From: an uncultured Paraburkholderia sp.
GTDB lineage: Bacteria > Pseudomonadota > Gammaproteobacteria > Burkholderiales > Burkholderiaceae
DNA: 59,155 nucleotides
NCBI GenBank assembly: GCA_940747215.1
Contig: CALNWS010000025.1
Span: 1 to 59,155 of the forward strand
Direction: 5' to 3'
Positions within the stretch are counted from its first letter, which is position 1. Each line of letters opens with the position of its first letter. The notes beneath the pieces are model-generated. The model was given only the letters and a program-made list of their open reading frames with translations, was not told the DNA's origin and searched no databases. A program made the position numbers and the translations under genes. Of the stretch, positions 30,091 through 41,097 are shown in pieces.

Positions 30091-30157
30091 GGTGAAGCTT
30101 CTTGCACGAAATGTTGCATATCCTGAATGCCGATCGACCGATCGGCATTCGCGCGAT

Positions 30158-31102
30158 TCATAGGGCTGACATCAAGATGCGCTCATTCGATTGCGCTTCG
30201 CCGAGTATGGCGAACTGCGCCCACGCCGCCGCTGCGTTGGGACGCAGCGAGCGGTTGCGGCGATGCACGAGTAACGTGGCCAGAGTTTGATTTGCGGCAC
30301 GAGCGGCCTGCAAACGAGCGTCTCTTTGGGCGCATGCCAATGCGAATCGACCGGCAAAACGCCCACGCCGAGGCCCAACTCCACGAGGCACAGCACGGCC
30401 GCCGCATGGCCGAGTTCCTGCACTGGAGGCCGCTTCGAACCGGTCGCGCTAAACACGAGCTCGAAGGCAGTGCGCACGCCCGCATCGGCATTCATCGTAA
30501 TGACCGGCCACTCTCGCAAAGAGTCCCAGGCAATGCTGGTTCGTTGCGCAAGCGGATGCGAAGGAAGGACGACCGTCTGCAGCGGCGTGGTGAACATGGT
30601 CTGCGCATGGAGAGCCTGCTCCTGCAGCAGCGTGCCAATCAACGACTCCGCCACCGACACCACGCCAAATCCACTTCGCCCTGTTCGACACGCGAGAGTA
30701 CGCTGCTTTGCGCCTGATCCTGCACGGAGACGATGAGTCCCGGCAAAGCGGACGCGCATCGCGCGAGTCCCTGCGCGACCCACGTGGATGACATGACAGG
30801 ATTGCTCGCGATCACGACGACACCGGTATGTCCGTCGTAGGCCGCGCGTTCTTAACGAAGCGTCAAGTCGATTTCATCGAGTAGACGGCCGATGCGGCGT
30901 TCGAGACTCGCGCCGGCATTCGTCAGTTAAACTTGGCGCGTGGTGCGGTCGAACAGCGCTTGAGTGCGACCGCATCTTCGAGTTCGCGAATGCAGCGGCT
31001 CACCGCCGACTGCGTCAGATCGAATTCGCGCGCAGCGCGCGTGAAGCTCTTTTCTCGCGCGACTGTAACGAATACCTTCAACTGCTGCAACGAAACATTC
31101 AT
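30158..31102 (-). pseudogene. LysR-type regulator, broken
   Basis: The winged-helix start MNVSLQQLKVFVTVAREKSFTRAAREFDLTQSAVSR is intact. Two TAA codons follow at about 30929 (RQV*LTNAG) and 30855 (LTLR*ERAAYDG), where Gln or Glu are expected. The effector domain continues (TGVVVIASNPVMSSTWVAQGLAR to ELGHAAAVLCLVELGLGVGVLP), and a late shift near 30270 displaces the tail LVHRRNRSLRPNAAAAWAQFA. It lies upstream of the ALDH gene on the same strand, separated by about 60 bases. Confidence 0.85.
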
Positions 31103-31155
31103 GACGTCATCGCGGTCCGTGTTCGGCGATTGCTCTCGCCTTTATTCAAAGTGCG

Positions 31156-31953
31156 CTATTCGCCGGTCTGTTCCGGCCAACGGCCAAGACGCGATGCATT
31201 GCCATTGCCCGCGGTTGCGAGCACGCCTTGCGGCTGGTTGTGCGTTTCGATCCAGCGGGAACGCATCGGTCCGAGGATGAATTTCGCCGAAATACCGGCC
31301 GCGACCGCTACGATGGCAGAGACGATGAACACGAGACTCCAGCCGCCGGTTGCGGATAACACCGAAGCAAGCGGCACCAGCAATGAGGCTGTGCCCTTTG
31401 CCGTGTACAACGTGCCCGCATTGGCCGCTGCGTATTTGCTGCCGAAAGTGTCGGCGCAAATGGCCGGAAAGATCGAGAAGATCTCACCCCAGAAGAGAAA
31501 GATCAGTGCAGCGAACGTCATGAACGCATAGGGATTCGTGCCGTACTGCATGAGACCGAGCAGAGCCAGTCCTTCGCCGATGAAGATGATGAACATCGTG
31601 TTTTCGCGGCCGATCTTGTAGGAGATGAAACCGCACAGCGGTCGCGTAAAACCGTTGCACACGTTGTCGATGGAAAGCGTCGCGGTGAGCAGCGGCAGCG
31701 TCATACCGAAGAGGGTCATCGGAATACGCGCGAGTCCCCAGTCTTTTGCGATCGGGCCGATTTGCGCCGTCGCCATCAATCCGTCCGTCGCCACTGCGAC
31801 GAACGACACGTAGATCACCCAGAACACAGGCGTCTTGATCATTTCATATTGCAGATTGGCCACGAGTGCCATGCACACCATACCGATGACGAGTTGCCAC
31901 CAGCGGTTCGCCCAAAATGCACTCGCCCTAGCCTGCTGAGGGGTACCGTCCAT
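31156..31953 (-). pseudogene. oxlT: Oxalate/formate antiporter, large in-frame deletion
   Basis: OxlT-type MFS protein. TM1 (WQLVIGMVCMALVANLQYE) is joined directly to the second half (MIKTPVFWVIYVSFVAVATDGLMATAQIGPIAKDW), so about 150-180 residues (TM2-TM6) are missing. Downstream helices and loops (NGFTRPLCGFISYKIGRENTM, FFWGEIFSIFPAICADTFG) are undamaged and the reading frame is open. With only half a pore, transport is impossible. The gene faces a LysR gene across a 430-base promoter region. Confidence 0.85.
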
Positions 31954-32382
31954 GAGCCTTGTCTCCGCGATATATATATTTAGTGCAGCCGGCCAAAGTG
32001 CCGTGCTGTATTCACCCTACCTTATGGTACGAACCGAACAGAGCCGCTATTCGGAGAACATTCGATAACTGCGTCTTCTGATGCGCGCCTTTGTCCAATG
32101 CAATGCGACCCGATTGATTCGCGTTAACCTGATTCGATCGCACTTGCAGAGACGCTCTTTTACGACCATGTATGGTGAGACCAGCCCGCTTTCCATCTGC
32201 TTCTTCCGCCACATTGCGTCCGAGCGCACTGCGTCGCGTCATGGCTAGGCGTTAACCCGGGTACTGCTATTGGGTTGACGCTTGCCTTTCGACTTGTATA
32301 GAGCCCATGCTAGGGTGATTGCTGAATTACTAATAATTAAAATTTGTTACTATGTCGATTCACATTTGCTTATACATCGGCC
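31954..32382. other. Divergent promoter region, oxlT / LysR
   Basis: No gene seen. The 100 bases nearest the LysR start are AT-rich. Upstream of oxlT there is an ATATATATAT run at about 31970. Both genes probably start here. Confidence 0.45.
32325..32338. promoter_or_regulatory. Candidate LysR operator
   Basis: AATTA-CTAA-TAATT is a small AT-rich inverted repeat 44 bases upstream of the LysR ATG and within the divergent region, the usual place for an autoregulatory LysR site. Only position and symmetry support it. Confidence 0.35.
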
Positions 32383-33264
32383 ATGACGATGCGCAATGCG
32401 ACTCTGCAGCAATTGAAGGTATTCGAAACGGTGGCGCGTCACCTCAGCTTCTCGCACACAGCAGAAGAATTGCATCTCACACAGCCCGCTGTCTCTACTC
32501 AGGTCCGGCAACTCGAAGAACATGCCGGGCTTCCTCTTTTCGAACAATTCGGCAAGAAGATCTACCTGACACCTGCAGGTACCGAGATGCTTCACTACAG
32601 CCGCGCGATCATTCAGCAATTCCACGAAGTCGACGAGGCGATGAGTCAACTCAAAGGCGTCTCGGGCGGCAAGCTGAATGTCGCGGTCATCAGCGCCGGC
32701 GACTATTTCTTTCCGCGCGTTTTCGCTGAATTCACGCGGCGTTATGCCGGTGTCGTATTGAATCTCGCGGTGCACAATCGTGAAGAATTTCTGCATCAGC
32801 TCGCGAGCAATCAGACCGATCTTGCCGTCATGGTGCGTCCGCCGCACGAAACTGACGCGACGAATGAGCCTTTCGCACCACATCCGTATGTGATCGTTGC
32901 CGCACCTACGCATCCGCTCGCGCAGAAGCGCAACATCAAGATGAGTCAACTCGCGAACGAGGCTTTTATTGTTCGCGAGCGCGGTTCCGACACGTGGAAT
33001 TCCATGAAAGAAGGTTTCGCGGGACGACTCGCGAACCTGTAAATCGCCATGGAGATAAAAAGTACTGAAACAATCAAACAGGCCGTGATTGCGGGAATGG
33101 GTATTGCCTTTCTTTCGGCGCATACGATCAGCCTCGAATTGCAGCTTGGGCATCTGGTTGTACCCGACGTAGAGAGCTTTCCAATCATGCTCAACTGGTA
33201 CGTGGTGCATAGAAAGAACAAGCGCCTTCCGCCTGTCGCCGTCGCCTTCAAACGCTTCCTGTGA
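32383..33264 (+). pseudogene. LysR-type (CbbR-like) regulator, one nonsense codon
   Basis: Full-length LysR frame of 293 codons. The DNA-binding start is MTMRNATLQQLKVFETVARHLSFSHTAEELHLTQPAVSTQVRQLEEH; the effector domain contains LNVAVISAGDYFFPRVFAEF. A single TAA at 33040-33042 (RLANL*IAMEI) interrupts the C-terminal third; the rest (ETIKQAVIAGMGIAFLSAHTI to FKRFL) stays in frame. It is divergent from oxlT and may have controlled it. A protein of about 219 residues lacking the second half of the effector domain could be made. Confidence 0.88.
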
Positions 33265-33438
33265 TGGAAGAAGGCGCATATCTCATTGAAAAGATCACAC
33301 GCGTCAAGGAATTGAGCGTCTATAAGCAGTAAGTTATAAAAACCCAATAAAACTTTAACTATTGCGAATCGGTCGGTACTTTTATGCTGCGAGTGAGGTC
33401 ATGAACCTCGCTTATTCGCCAGCACAGGAAGCCGGATC

Positions 33439-33741
33439 ATGCACTACGCCGCAGTCGAATCTCACACGTCTGTCCAGACGCCCGCTGCCGGACTTCATAA
33501 CAACGACGCTCATCTGAGCGCGTTCAATGCCGCATTCAGCGATCTCGGACTGAGATTCCACTGGGACCGCGCCACGCTCGACGTGCTGAAGGAGTTCAAC
33601 AGTGAAGCGGCAAAAGTGACGGCCTATATCGAGCGCTCTCATGCCCATCTGCATCGCGCGTACGACGCCGAGTTTCTCGCGCAACTGATCCTGCATAAGA
33701 AAGCGCAGTACTACAGCGAGTTTTCTTCTGCCGACGAATGA
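33439..33741 (+). CDS. Unknown helical protein
   Basis: Intact 100-residue protein (MHYAAVESHTSVQTP... to YYSEFSSADE). The middle, FNAAFSDLGLRFHWDRATLDVLKEF, followed by RSHAHLHRAYDAEFLAQLILHKKAQ, is helical and rich in His and aromatic residues, suggesting a small cytoplasmic helical bundle. No signal sequence or known motif. It lies between oxalate-related remnants, but a link is not shown. Its intact frame in such company suggests it is expressed. Confidence 0.7.
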   Translation: MHYAAVESHTSVQTPAAGLHNNDAHLSAFNAAFSDLGLRFHWDRATLDVLKEFNSEAAKVTAYIERSHAHLHRAYDAEFLAQLILHKKAQYYSEFSSADE

Positions 33742-33959
33742 AGACACGTGCGGATTCCTGAGGCTCGCAAACAGGAATTCGAAACCAGGAACCGAAAACG
33801 GGAATCACCATCGCCAGCCACGCGCGCGACGCTTGCGGTCTGCGGCCGAGCGCGCGGTTTGTGGCACGCTTCGCGAAGCGCCCACGCCGGTTCATCTCCT
33901 ATCCGCCATTCGATGCTGGCGAGCAATCCGTGCCGCCGCTGTTCCATCGCACAGTGCGG

Positions 33960-34620
33960 ATGATTCGAGTACTTGCGGCTCGTCATTGAATGCACACCGA
34001 TCGCTCAGGCCAATGTGCCGATCGCGGCAAGCGCCGGCAGTCCCAATGGCTGTGTCTCTTCGGTAACGAAGGCGTAGCCGAGTCACCCACATAGCAGGAT
34101 CGCGGAGTACTTCACGATGCCGTCGCCGGACATCACACGAACCCGGCACGATATCACGCCGCACAGATTGCACAGTGCAATGGCGGATGTCGCGAAGATC
34201 ATCGCACCGATGAACACCGCGAGAGCCAGTTCAGCGCGAGCGAGATTGAAGTGCGCGGGGCGACACGATGAAATGCGCGAAGCCGCTCGTCATGACAGCG
34301 AGTCCAATCGTGCAAACTGCCGATGCCACCCGGCGCGGGCGCTTCGCAAAGTTGTGACCGCCAACGAGCGACACGCCACATACCGCGCCCGCTGTCGTCG
34401 CGCAGATCATGAATAGGCTTGCTTCTAACGCGAGATCCACGAGCGCGGCGAGTCCGATGGACAACAGTGCCGCTTGCCAAACGGGTCTGGATGCCGTCGT
34501 GCGTTCGAGTTACAATTGCGCGAGCGCCGCAAGCGTCATTCCGAGAAACGATGCGAGCCCGAACGCGGACAGGACATTGAAGTCCCTGCAATCCACATCA
34601 GGCTGTCGAACGTGAACGGC
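33960..34620 (-). pseudogene. Polytopic membrane protein remnant (weakly PntB-like)
   Basis: A run of hydrophobic helices is spread over shifted frames: AFGLASFLGMTLAALAQL, SIGLAALVDLALEASLFMICATTAGAVCGVSLVGG, AVFIGAMIFATSAIALCNLCG, LGLPALAAIGTLA. Stops interrupt it at about 34510, 34085 and 33999, and there is a shift near 34240. The piece ELALAVFIGAMIFATSAIAL recalls the NAD(P) transhydrogenase beta subunit pattern (LGVFIGAVTFTGSVIAF), but the soluble NADP domain is absent, so the name is tentative. The area 33742-33960 holds nothing recognisable. Confidence 0.4.
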
Positions 34621-34692
34621 ATGTGTGCCCCTTCCGGGTTCTCCGGACGTCGCACGCGCGCCGCCGGTCAGGCGAATCAAACCGCTTCTTTC

Positions 34693-34920
34693 TCAGGAGA
34701 CGCCGAGCGTGGCGGCGCGCGCAGACTGCCCCGCCTCTTTCGACGCCGGCGCGTTCGTCAACTTATTCGAGAACGTGCCCATTCCTTCGACCGAGATCGA
34801 CACCGTTGCGCCGTCCTTGATCGAGCCGACACCAACCGACGTGCCGCACGCGATCACGTCGCCCGGTTCTAGCGTCAGATCCTACGTATCCATACGTTGC
34901 TCCTTGAGCGTGTGCTCCTC
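34693..34920 (-). pseudogene. Fumarylacetoacetate hydrolase-family, C-terminal fragment
   Basis: The - frame reads DLTLEPGDVIACGTSVGVGSIKDGATVSI to a TGA at 34693, the typical final strand block (LxPGDVIxxGTxxGVG) of FAH-family hydrolases. A TAG at about 34886 precedes DLTLEPGD, and the catalytic domain upstream is gone. The original substrate is not deducible. Confidence 0.7.
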
Positions 34921-35000
34921 GAGCGATTTGACGCGCCGTCGCAAGCGGCGCCGAATGCACGACGCGCTGCGACGGCAACCTTGCAGAACAGCGAGGGCGC

Positions 35001-35240
35001 TCAGATCGCGCCGGCAGCTCGCAGTGCACTGATCTGCTCAGTTGAATAGCCCAGTTCGGCCATCACCTAGTCGGTGTGTTCGCCGAGCAGCGGCGAGCGC
35101 GTCACTTCAGTCGGACTATCCGACAACTTGATAGGATTACCAACGGCCAGATACTTGCCGCGCATAAGGTGCCACTTCGACGATCGTGCCGGTCTTGCGC
35201 AACGAAGGTTCTTCGGCAATTTCTGCGACGCATCGGGTGT
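35001..35240 (-). pseudogene. frc: Formyl-CoA:oxalate CoA-transferase, C-terminal fragment
   Basis: Frc-type class III CoA-transferase end. [17 protein letters not shown] is followed, in another frame, by [31 protein letters not shown], a TAG at about 35068 for the Glu before VMAELGYSTEQ, and the normal end ALRAAGAI. The GNPIKLSDS block is characteristic of formyl-CoA transferases. Only about 75 of roughly 420 residues remain. With OxlT and two LysR genes nearby, it marks a lost oxalate-use locus. Confidence 0.8.
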
Positions 35241-35441
35241 GAATTTCAATTCGACTTAACGTTAACTACATACAAGGAAATTCAAGTTAATTACATAACG
35301 CCGACAACGCGGCCAATGCACCGAATTGGCAAAGCTTATGCGCTTTGATGGTGATAGAGCTCTGAATAGAGCGAGCGAATAAGCGCAGCGAGAGTGGCGG
35401 CGGAAGCAGCAGCCGCGGAAACAGGAGAGAAACAACAGACG

Positions 35442-35471
35442 AAAAAAACGGCGCAACATTGCGTTGCGCCG
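35442..35471 (-). terminator. Terminator of the uvrA gene
   Basis: Read on the - strand, the stem CGGCGCAAC/GTTGCGCCG with a 5-base loop is followed by a run of seven T residues, about 15 bases after the uvrA stop. Confidence 0.85.
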
Positions 35472-35486
35472 CTTCATGTTTGAAGG

Positions 35487-38400
35487 CTAGCCGTGCGTGC
35501 CTTCTTCGGCCAGTGAAACTTCGTTCCGCGTGTGGGCAAGCACCGGTTTCAATGCAGCGCCCGTATGGCTCGCGGCTACGCGCGACAATCCTTCGGGATC
35601 CGTAGCAGCGACAATCGAACCACCACCCACGCCTCCTTCCGAGCCGAGGTCGAAGATCCAGTCGGCTTCGGCGATCACGTCCAGATCGTGTTCGATGACG
35701 ACCACGCTATGGCCGCCGTCCGCGAGACGCGCCGTCCGCGAGACGATGCAGCACACGAATCAGCTTGGCGACGTCTGCCATATCAGGATTGAAGCGCTGG
35801 CCATGACACCGTCGCAATGCACTTTCACGTCCGGCAGGAAGCTCATGCCGATCGTGCGCACGCCCTGGGCCGGGCAACGACCCTCGCCCGTGTTAAACGA
35901 GAAGCGCGACGCCGTGTAGCCACGCGCAAGAGCCTCCAGTGTTCCCGCGAAGAGCTTGCGAATGGCGTCCCACACTCCGATATACGTTCCAGGACACGAA
36001 CGCGGCGTCTTGCCGATCGGCGTCTGGTCGACTTCGAGCACGCGGTCGATCGTCTCCCAACCGGTAATCGAATCGCAGCTCTGCCACGCGTGCGTGACGT
36101 TGAGCGGCGCGCGCGGTGCCGTACGCGCCAGCACGCTGGAGCGGCGATTCGTGGCCGGTTGTTCAGCCGCAGCCGCGCGTGCGCGCCGCGTGACCGGCGA
36201 CGACAACACCGATCGGCCAACGGCGTCGAGCAGATTGGTCATCAGTACGTCGCGTGCAAGCGTGGACCTGCCCGAGCCGCTCACACCCGTAACCGAGACG
36301 AGCCGCGACAGCGGAATGCCCACGGTGACATCGCGCAGATTGTGCAGCTTCGCGCCGTGCACGGTCAGCCAGTTTTCAGGGACGGCAGCCGCGCGCTTCG
36401 TCGCCGCCTTCACTTCGCGGCGATGCTGTAACGGATGCACGATCGGCTGCGCAAGAAACTGTCCGGTCAGCGAATCGGGTTTCGCCGACAGATCCGCCAC
36501 GCTGCCCTGTGCGACGAGCATACCGCCGCGTTTACCTGCGCCCGGACCAATGTCGATGATGTGATCCGTGCGCCGAATCGTGGGTTCGTCGAGCACGTAG
36601 CAGACGCCCTGAAGATTGCTGCCCAACTGCGCAGCCAGCCGGATACGTTGCGCTTCGCCACCGGACAGACTCGGCGCTGCGCGATCGAGGCTCAGATAAC
36701 CAAGCCCGACCTCTTCGAGGAACTGCAGAAGGCTGCCGATTTTGCTCACCATGTCGCGCGCGATTTCGGCATCACGTCCCGTCATTTCCAGCGAATCGAC
36801 CCACTCACGCGTTTCGGACACCGTCCATTGTGCGACATCGGCAATCGCCTGCGAATCGAACGTGACGGCACGCGCAGTGGGGTTCAGACGCGTGCCGTGG
36901 CAATCCGGACACGGCTCGTCCTGCAGACCTTCCGGCTCCTGCTCTTCCGAAGGCAAACTTTGTTCGCGGCCGCGATTGTCGTCGACGACGATCGTATCGT
37001 CGTAGGCCGCACGTTGTTCACGCGTAAGCGACAGGCCCGTGCCCACACAAGTCGTACACCAGCCGTGTTTGCTGTTGTACAAGAACATGCGCGGATCGAG
37101 TTCCGGATAGCTCGTGCCGCACACCGGACAGGCGCGCTTGATGGACAGCACCTTTACTTCGCCGAGCTTCGACGTAGAGCGCCCATTCGTAATCGCGTTG
37201 TGCAAACCGTCCAGCGGCGTGAGCAGATGCATCACGCCCTTGCCCACGTCGAGCGTCTGGTCCAGCGTGCGGCGCAACTCCGCCTCGTTCTTCGCCGAAA
37301 TGACGAGATCGGCCACCGGCAGTTCGATGGTGTGCTCGCGGAAACGGTCCAGCTTCGGCCACGGGTCCACGGTCACGAACTCGCCGTCCACGCGCAAATG
37401 CGTATTGCCGCGCGCCTTGGCCCACTTTGCGAGATCCGTGTACACGCCCTTGCGATTCACGACGAGCGGCGCGAGGAAGCCAACATGCTCTCCCTTGTGA
37501 TCGCCCAGCAGTTGCGCGGCGATCGATTCGACACTCTGCGACGTAACCGGCGTGCCGTCGTGAATGCAGTGCTGCAGGCCCAGCTTCACGTAAAGCAGCC
37601 GCAGGAAGTGCCACACTTCCGAAGTCGCCACCACCGTACTCTTGCGCCCGCCGCGATACAGACGCTGTTCGATCGCGACCGTTGGCGGAATGCCATACAC
37701 CGCGTCCACCTCCGGACGACCCGCCGGTTGCACGATGGAACGCGCATAGGCGTTCAGCGATTCCAGGTAGCGGCTCTGACCTTCGTGAAAAAGAATGTCG
37801 AACGCGAGCGTGGATTTGCCCGAACCGGACACGCCCGTAATCACGTTGAATTTGCCATGCGGAATATCGACATCGAGCGCCTTCAAATTGTGTGCGCGCG
37901 CCGCGCTCAGCGCTTTCTGCAGCGGCATGCCCTGCGCTTCGGGCGCGACGGCCGCGCCTACCGCGCGATCGTATTGCAGCAACGCTTCACCTGTGTGCGA
38001 TTCTGGACATCGCTTGACCCCTTCAGGCGTGCCCACGCAGAGCACACACCCGCCGCCGTCACCGCCTTCCGGGCCGAGATCGATGAGCCAGTCGGCTGCG
38101 CGGATCACGTCGAGATTGTGTTCGATCACGATCAGCGAATGGCCACTCGCAAGCAGCTTTCCGAACGCCTGCATGAGCTTCGCGATGTCGTCGAAATGCA
38201 GACCCGTGGTCGGCTCGTCGAACATGAAGAAACGCTTCGGGATCTCCTGCTTCGCGCCGCGCGTGCTGCGCGGCTGCGCGGACTCCGCAAGAAAGCCCGC
38301 GAGCTTCAGACGCTGTGCCTCGCCGCCCGAAAGCGTGGGCACCGGCTGCCCGAGCTTCAAGTATTCGAGACCCACGTCAACGATAGGCTGAAGGACGCGC

Positions 38401-40934
38401 AACACTTCCGCGTCCTTCGCGAAATAGGTTACAGCTTCGCTCATTGTCAATTCGAGCGCATCTGCAATGCTGAGCGAACGCGTCGGTTCACCGCGCTCGA
38501 TTTTCACTTCGAGCAGTTCCGCGCGATAACGTGGCCGTCACAATCCGGACAACGTAGATAGACGTCGCTCAGAAATTGCATTTCGATATGCTCGAAACCG
38601 GAGCCGCCGCACGTCGGGCAACGCCCGTTGCCGGAGTTGAAACTAAACATGCCGGGACCATAGCCACGCTACTGCGCGAGCGGCGCCTTGGCGAACAGCT
38701 TGCGGATCTCGTCGAACGCGCCCACGTAACTCGCGGGATTCGAGCGCGCGGTTCTGCCGATCGGCGACTGGTCGACGAAGACGACGTCGCTCACCTGGTC
38801 CGCGCCGCTCAAGCTTCTGAACGCGCCTGGCGATTCTGTGGCGATGCCGAAGTGGCGAGCCATCGCCGGATACAGCACGTCCTGCAGCAACGTGGACTTG
38901 CCCGAACCGGACACGCCCGTCACGCACACGAGCCGTTGCAATGGAATTTCGACAGTAACGTCACGCAGATTGTGTTCGGTCGCGCCTTCCAGCACGATGC
39001 GCGGCGTCTTCGCGTCCACAGGACGTTGCGACTAGTGCGCCGCATCCGCCACGTGACGCCACCCGCCGAGGTATTCGCTGGTGAGCGTGCCGCTCGAACG
39101 GATGGTTTCCGGCACGCCGTCGAAAATGATCGAGCCGCCGCGCTCGCCGGGGCCGGGACCCATGTCGATCAGACGGTCTGCCGCCAGCATGACCGAAGGA
39201 TCGTGCTCGACCACCATGAGCGTATTGCCGGCGTCGCGCAGCCGATGCATGGCTTCGACGATCCGGTTCAGGTCGCGCGGATGCAGACCGATACTGGGTT
39301 CGTCGAGCACGAACAGTGTCTTGGTGAGCGACGTGCCGAGCACCGTGGTGAGGTTGATCCGCTGCACCTCGCCGCCGGAGAGCGTGCGGCTTTGCCGGTC
39401 GAGCGTGAGGTAGCCGAGGCCGAAGTCGCACAGGTATTTCAGGCGCGTGCGCACCTCGGCCAGCAACAGCTTGAGCGCGTCGTCGAGCAGAGCGCTCGGC
39501 AACGCGATCTCGTCGAAGAAGCGCCGGATGCGCTCGATCGGCATCAGCATCAGATCGTGCACCGTGAGGCTCGACAACGCTTCGAGCTGCTCGCGCGACC
39601 AATGCACGCCGCGCGGCATGAAACGCTGGTCGGCCGCGAGAACGCTGTCTGCATTTTCCTTGCTGCCGAGACGCCACAACAGCGACTCCGTTTTCAGACG
39701 CGCGCCGCCGCACGTTTCGCACGGCGTGTAGCTGCGATACTTCGACAGCAGCACGCGGATATGCATCTTGTACGCTTTCGATTCGAGATACTTGAAGAAG
39801 CGTTTGACGCCGTACCAATGGCTTTGCCATTTGCCGTTCCAGTCCGGCGAGCCGTTGATGACCCAGTCGCGCTCCGCGTCCGTCAATTCGCCCCACGGCG
39901 TGTCGCGGCGAATCGCCGCTTTGCCCGCGTAACGCATCAGGTCGTCCTGGCATTCCTTCCAGGCCGGCGTTTGCATCGGCTTGATCGCGCCTTCGCGCAG
40001 CGTTTTGCGCGCGTCGGGAATGACGAGGCCCAGATCGACGCCGATCACGTGGCCGAAACCGCGGCACGCCTCACACGCGCCGTACGCCGAGTTGAACGAG
40101 AACAGCGCCGGTTGCGGATCTGCGTAACGCAGATCGCTGTCGGGGCTGTGTAAACCCCGTGGAAAAGCGCTAGATTTGCGGCTCGGGTTGCGCCGTGCCC
40201 GCGGGAGACTCCGCTTCGCCCGCCGCCGGCAACACGTAAATATTGACGCGGCCGCCGCCGCGCTTGAGCGACGCTTCGATCGCCTCGACCGCACGCCCTT
40301 TTTCCACGGCGCTAAGGCGGAAACGATCGGCGACCACGTCGAGCATCTTGCGCCGGCCCGTGGGCGAATCGACCTCGCGTTGCGCCTGCACGCTCGTGTA
40401 GCCGCTCGCGGACAGCCATTGCTCCACTTCCTGTTCCGAAGCGGATTCGGGCAATTTGACCGGGAAAGTGACGACGAGACGCGGATCGTCCTGCGCCGTG
40501 CGCGCCGCCAGTTCGGCGTAGATCGTCTCCGGCGTGTCATGGCGAACAGGGTGCGACGTCTCGCGGTCGAACAGTTCGGCCGCCCGCGCATATAGCAGCT
40601 TCAGGTGGTCGTTCAGTTCGGTCATGGTGCCGACCGTGGAGCGCGAGCTGCGCACCGGATTGGTCTGGTCGATCGCGATGGCGGGCGGCACGCCGTCCAC
40701 CCGGTCGACCTGTGGCCAGTCCATGCGGTCGAGGAACTGCCGCGCATACGCGCTGAAGGTTTCAACGTAGCGCCGCTGGCCTTCGGCATAAAGCGTGTCG
40801 AACACGAGGCTCGATTTGCCGGAACCGGACGGGCCGATCACGACCGTCATTTCCCCGGCTCTTACGTCGAGGTCGACGTTCTTGAGGTTGTGCTGGCGCG
40901 CGCCGCGAATCTTGATAGTGCCGTTAGATGACAA
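35487..40934 (-). pseudogene. Double-length UvrA (two UvrA halves in one chain), heavily broken
   Basis: Two UvrA units lie in tandem in one former reading frame of more than 1,800 codons. Unit 1 starts MSSNGTIKIRGARQHNLKNV with Walker A GPSGSGKSS; its second ATPase has GVSGSGKSTL. Unit 2 has GVSGSGKSTLAFD, zinc-finger cysteines and a final Walker A reading GVSGSGRST, with the invariant Lys changed to Arg. Lesions in order: TAG near 40170 plus one extra G, TAG near 39033, a stop at about 38670, a one-base loss near 38537, an in-frame deletion near 36580 that cuts from DEPTI to RRTDHI, a deletion near 35780 removing the last signature and Walker B, and a 16-base tandem duplication at 35715-35745. 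A LexA box precedes the gene. Confidence 0.9.
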
Positions 40935-41057
40935 CTTTTCCGACCGTCTGAATGAGTGGGCTACCTCTCACGGACGCCTCGCGACCGCGCAAGTTCAGGG
41001 AAGCAGAACTGGTGCCTGCACGTCGCACCCACGGTCTGCTCGCAACGGAACACTATC

Positions 41058-41073
41058 CTGTATATTTATACAG
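41058..41073. promoter_or_regulatory. LexA (SOS) box, perfect
   Basis: CTGTATATTTATACAG is a perfect CTGT-N8-ACAG palindrome 124 bases upstream of the UvrA start at 40934. The gene on the other side (MFS) ends, rather than begins, here, so the box serves uvrA. It survives although the gene is destroyed. Confidence 0.85.
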
Positions 41074-41097
41074 TTTCCACGAAGGCCCCAACTCCAC

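Noticed and set aside
33742..33960. Short ORFs after the 100-residue unknown gene
   Set aside because: Arg-rich frames without motifs on either strand; treated as noncoding or fully eroded.
36435..40153. 708- and 525-codon + strand ORFs opposite the UvrA-like gene
   Set aside because: Antisense shadows; ATPase motifs on the - strand are unmistakable.
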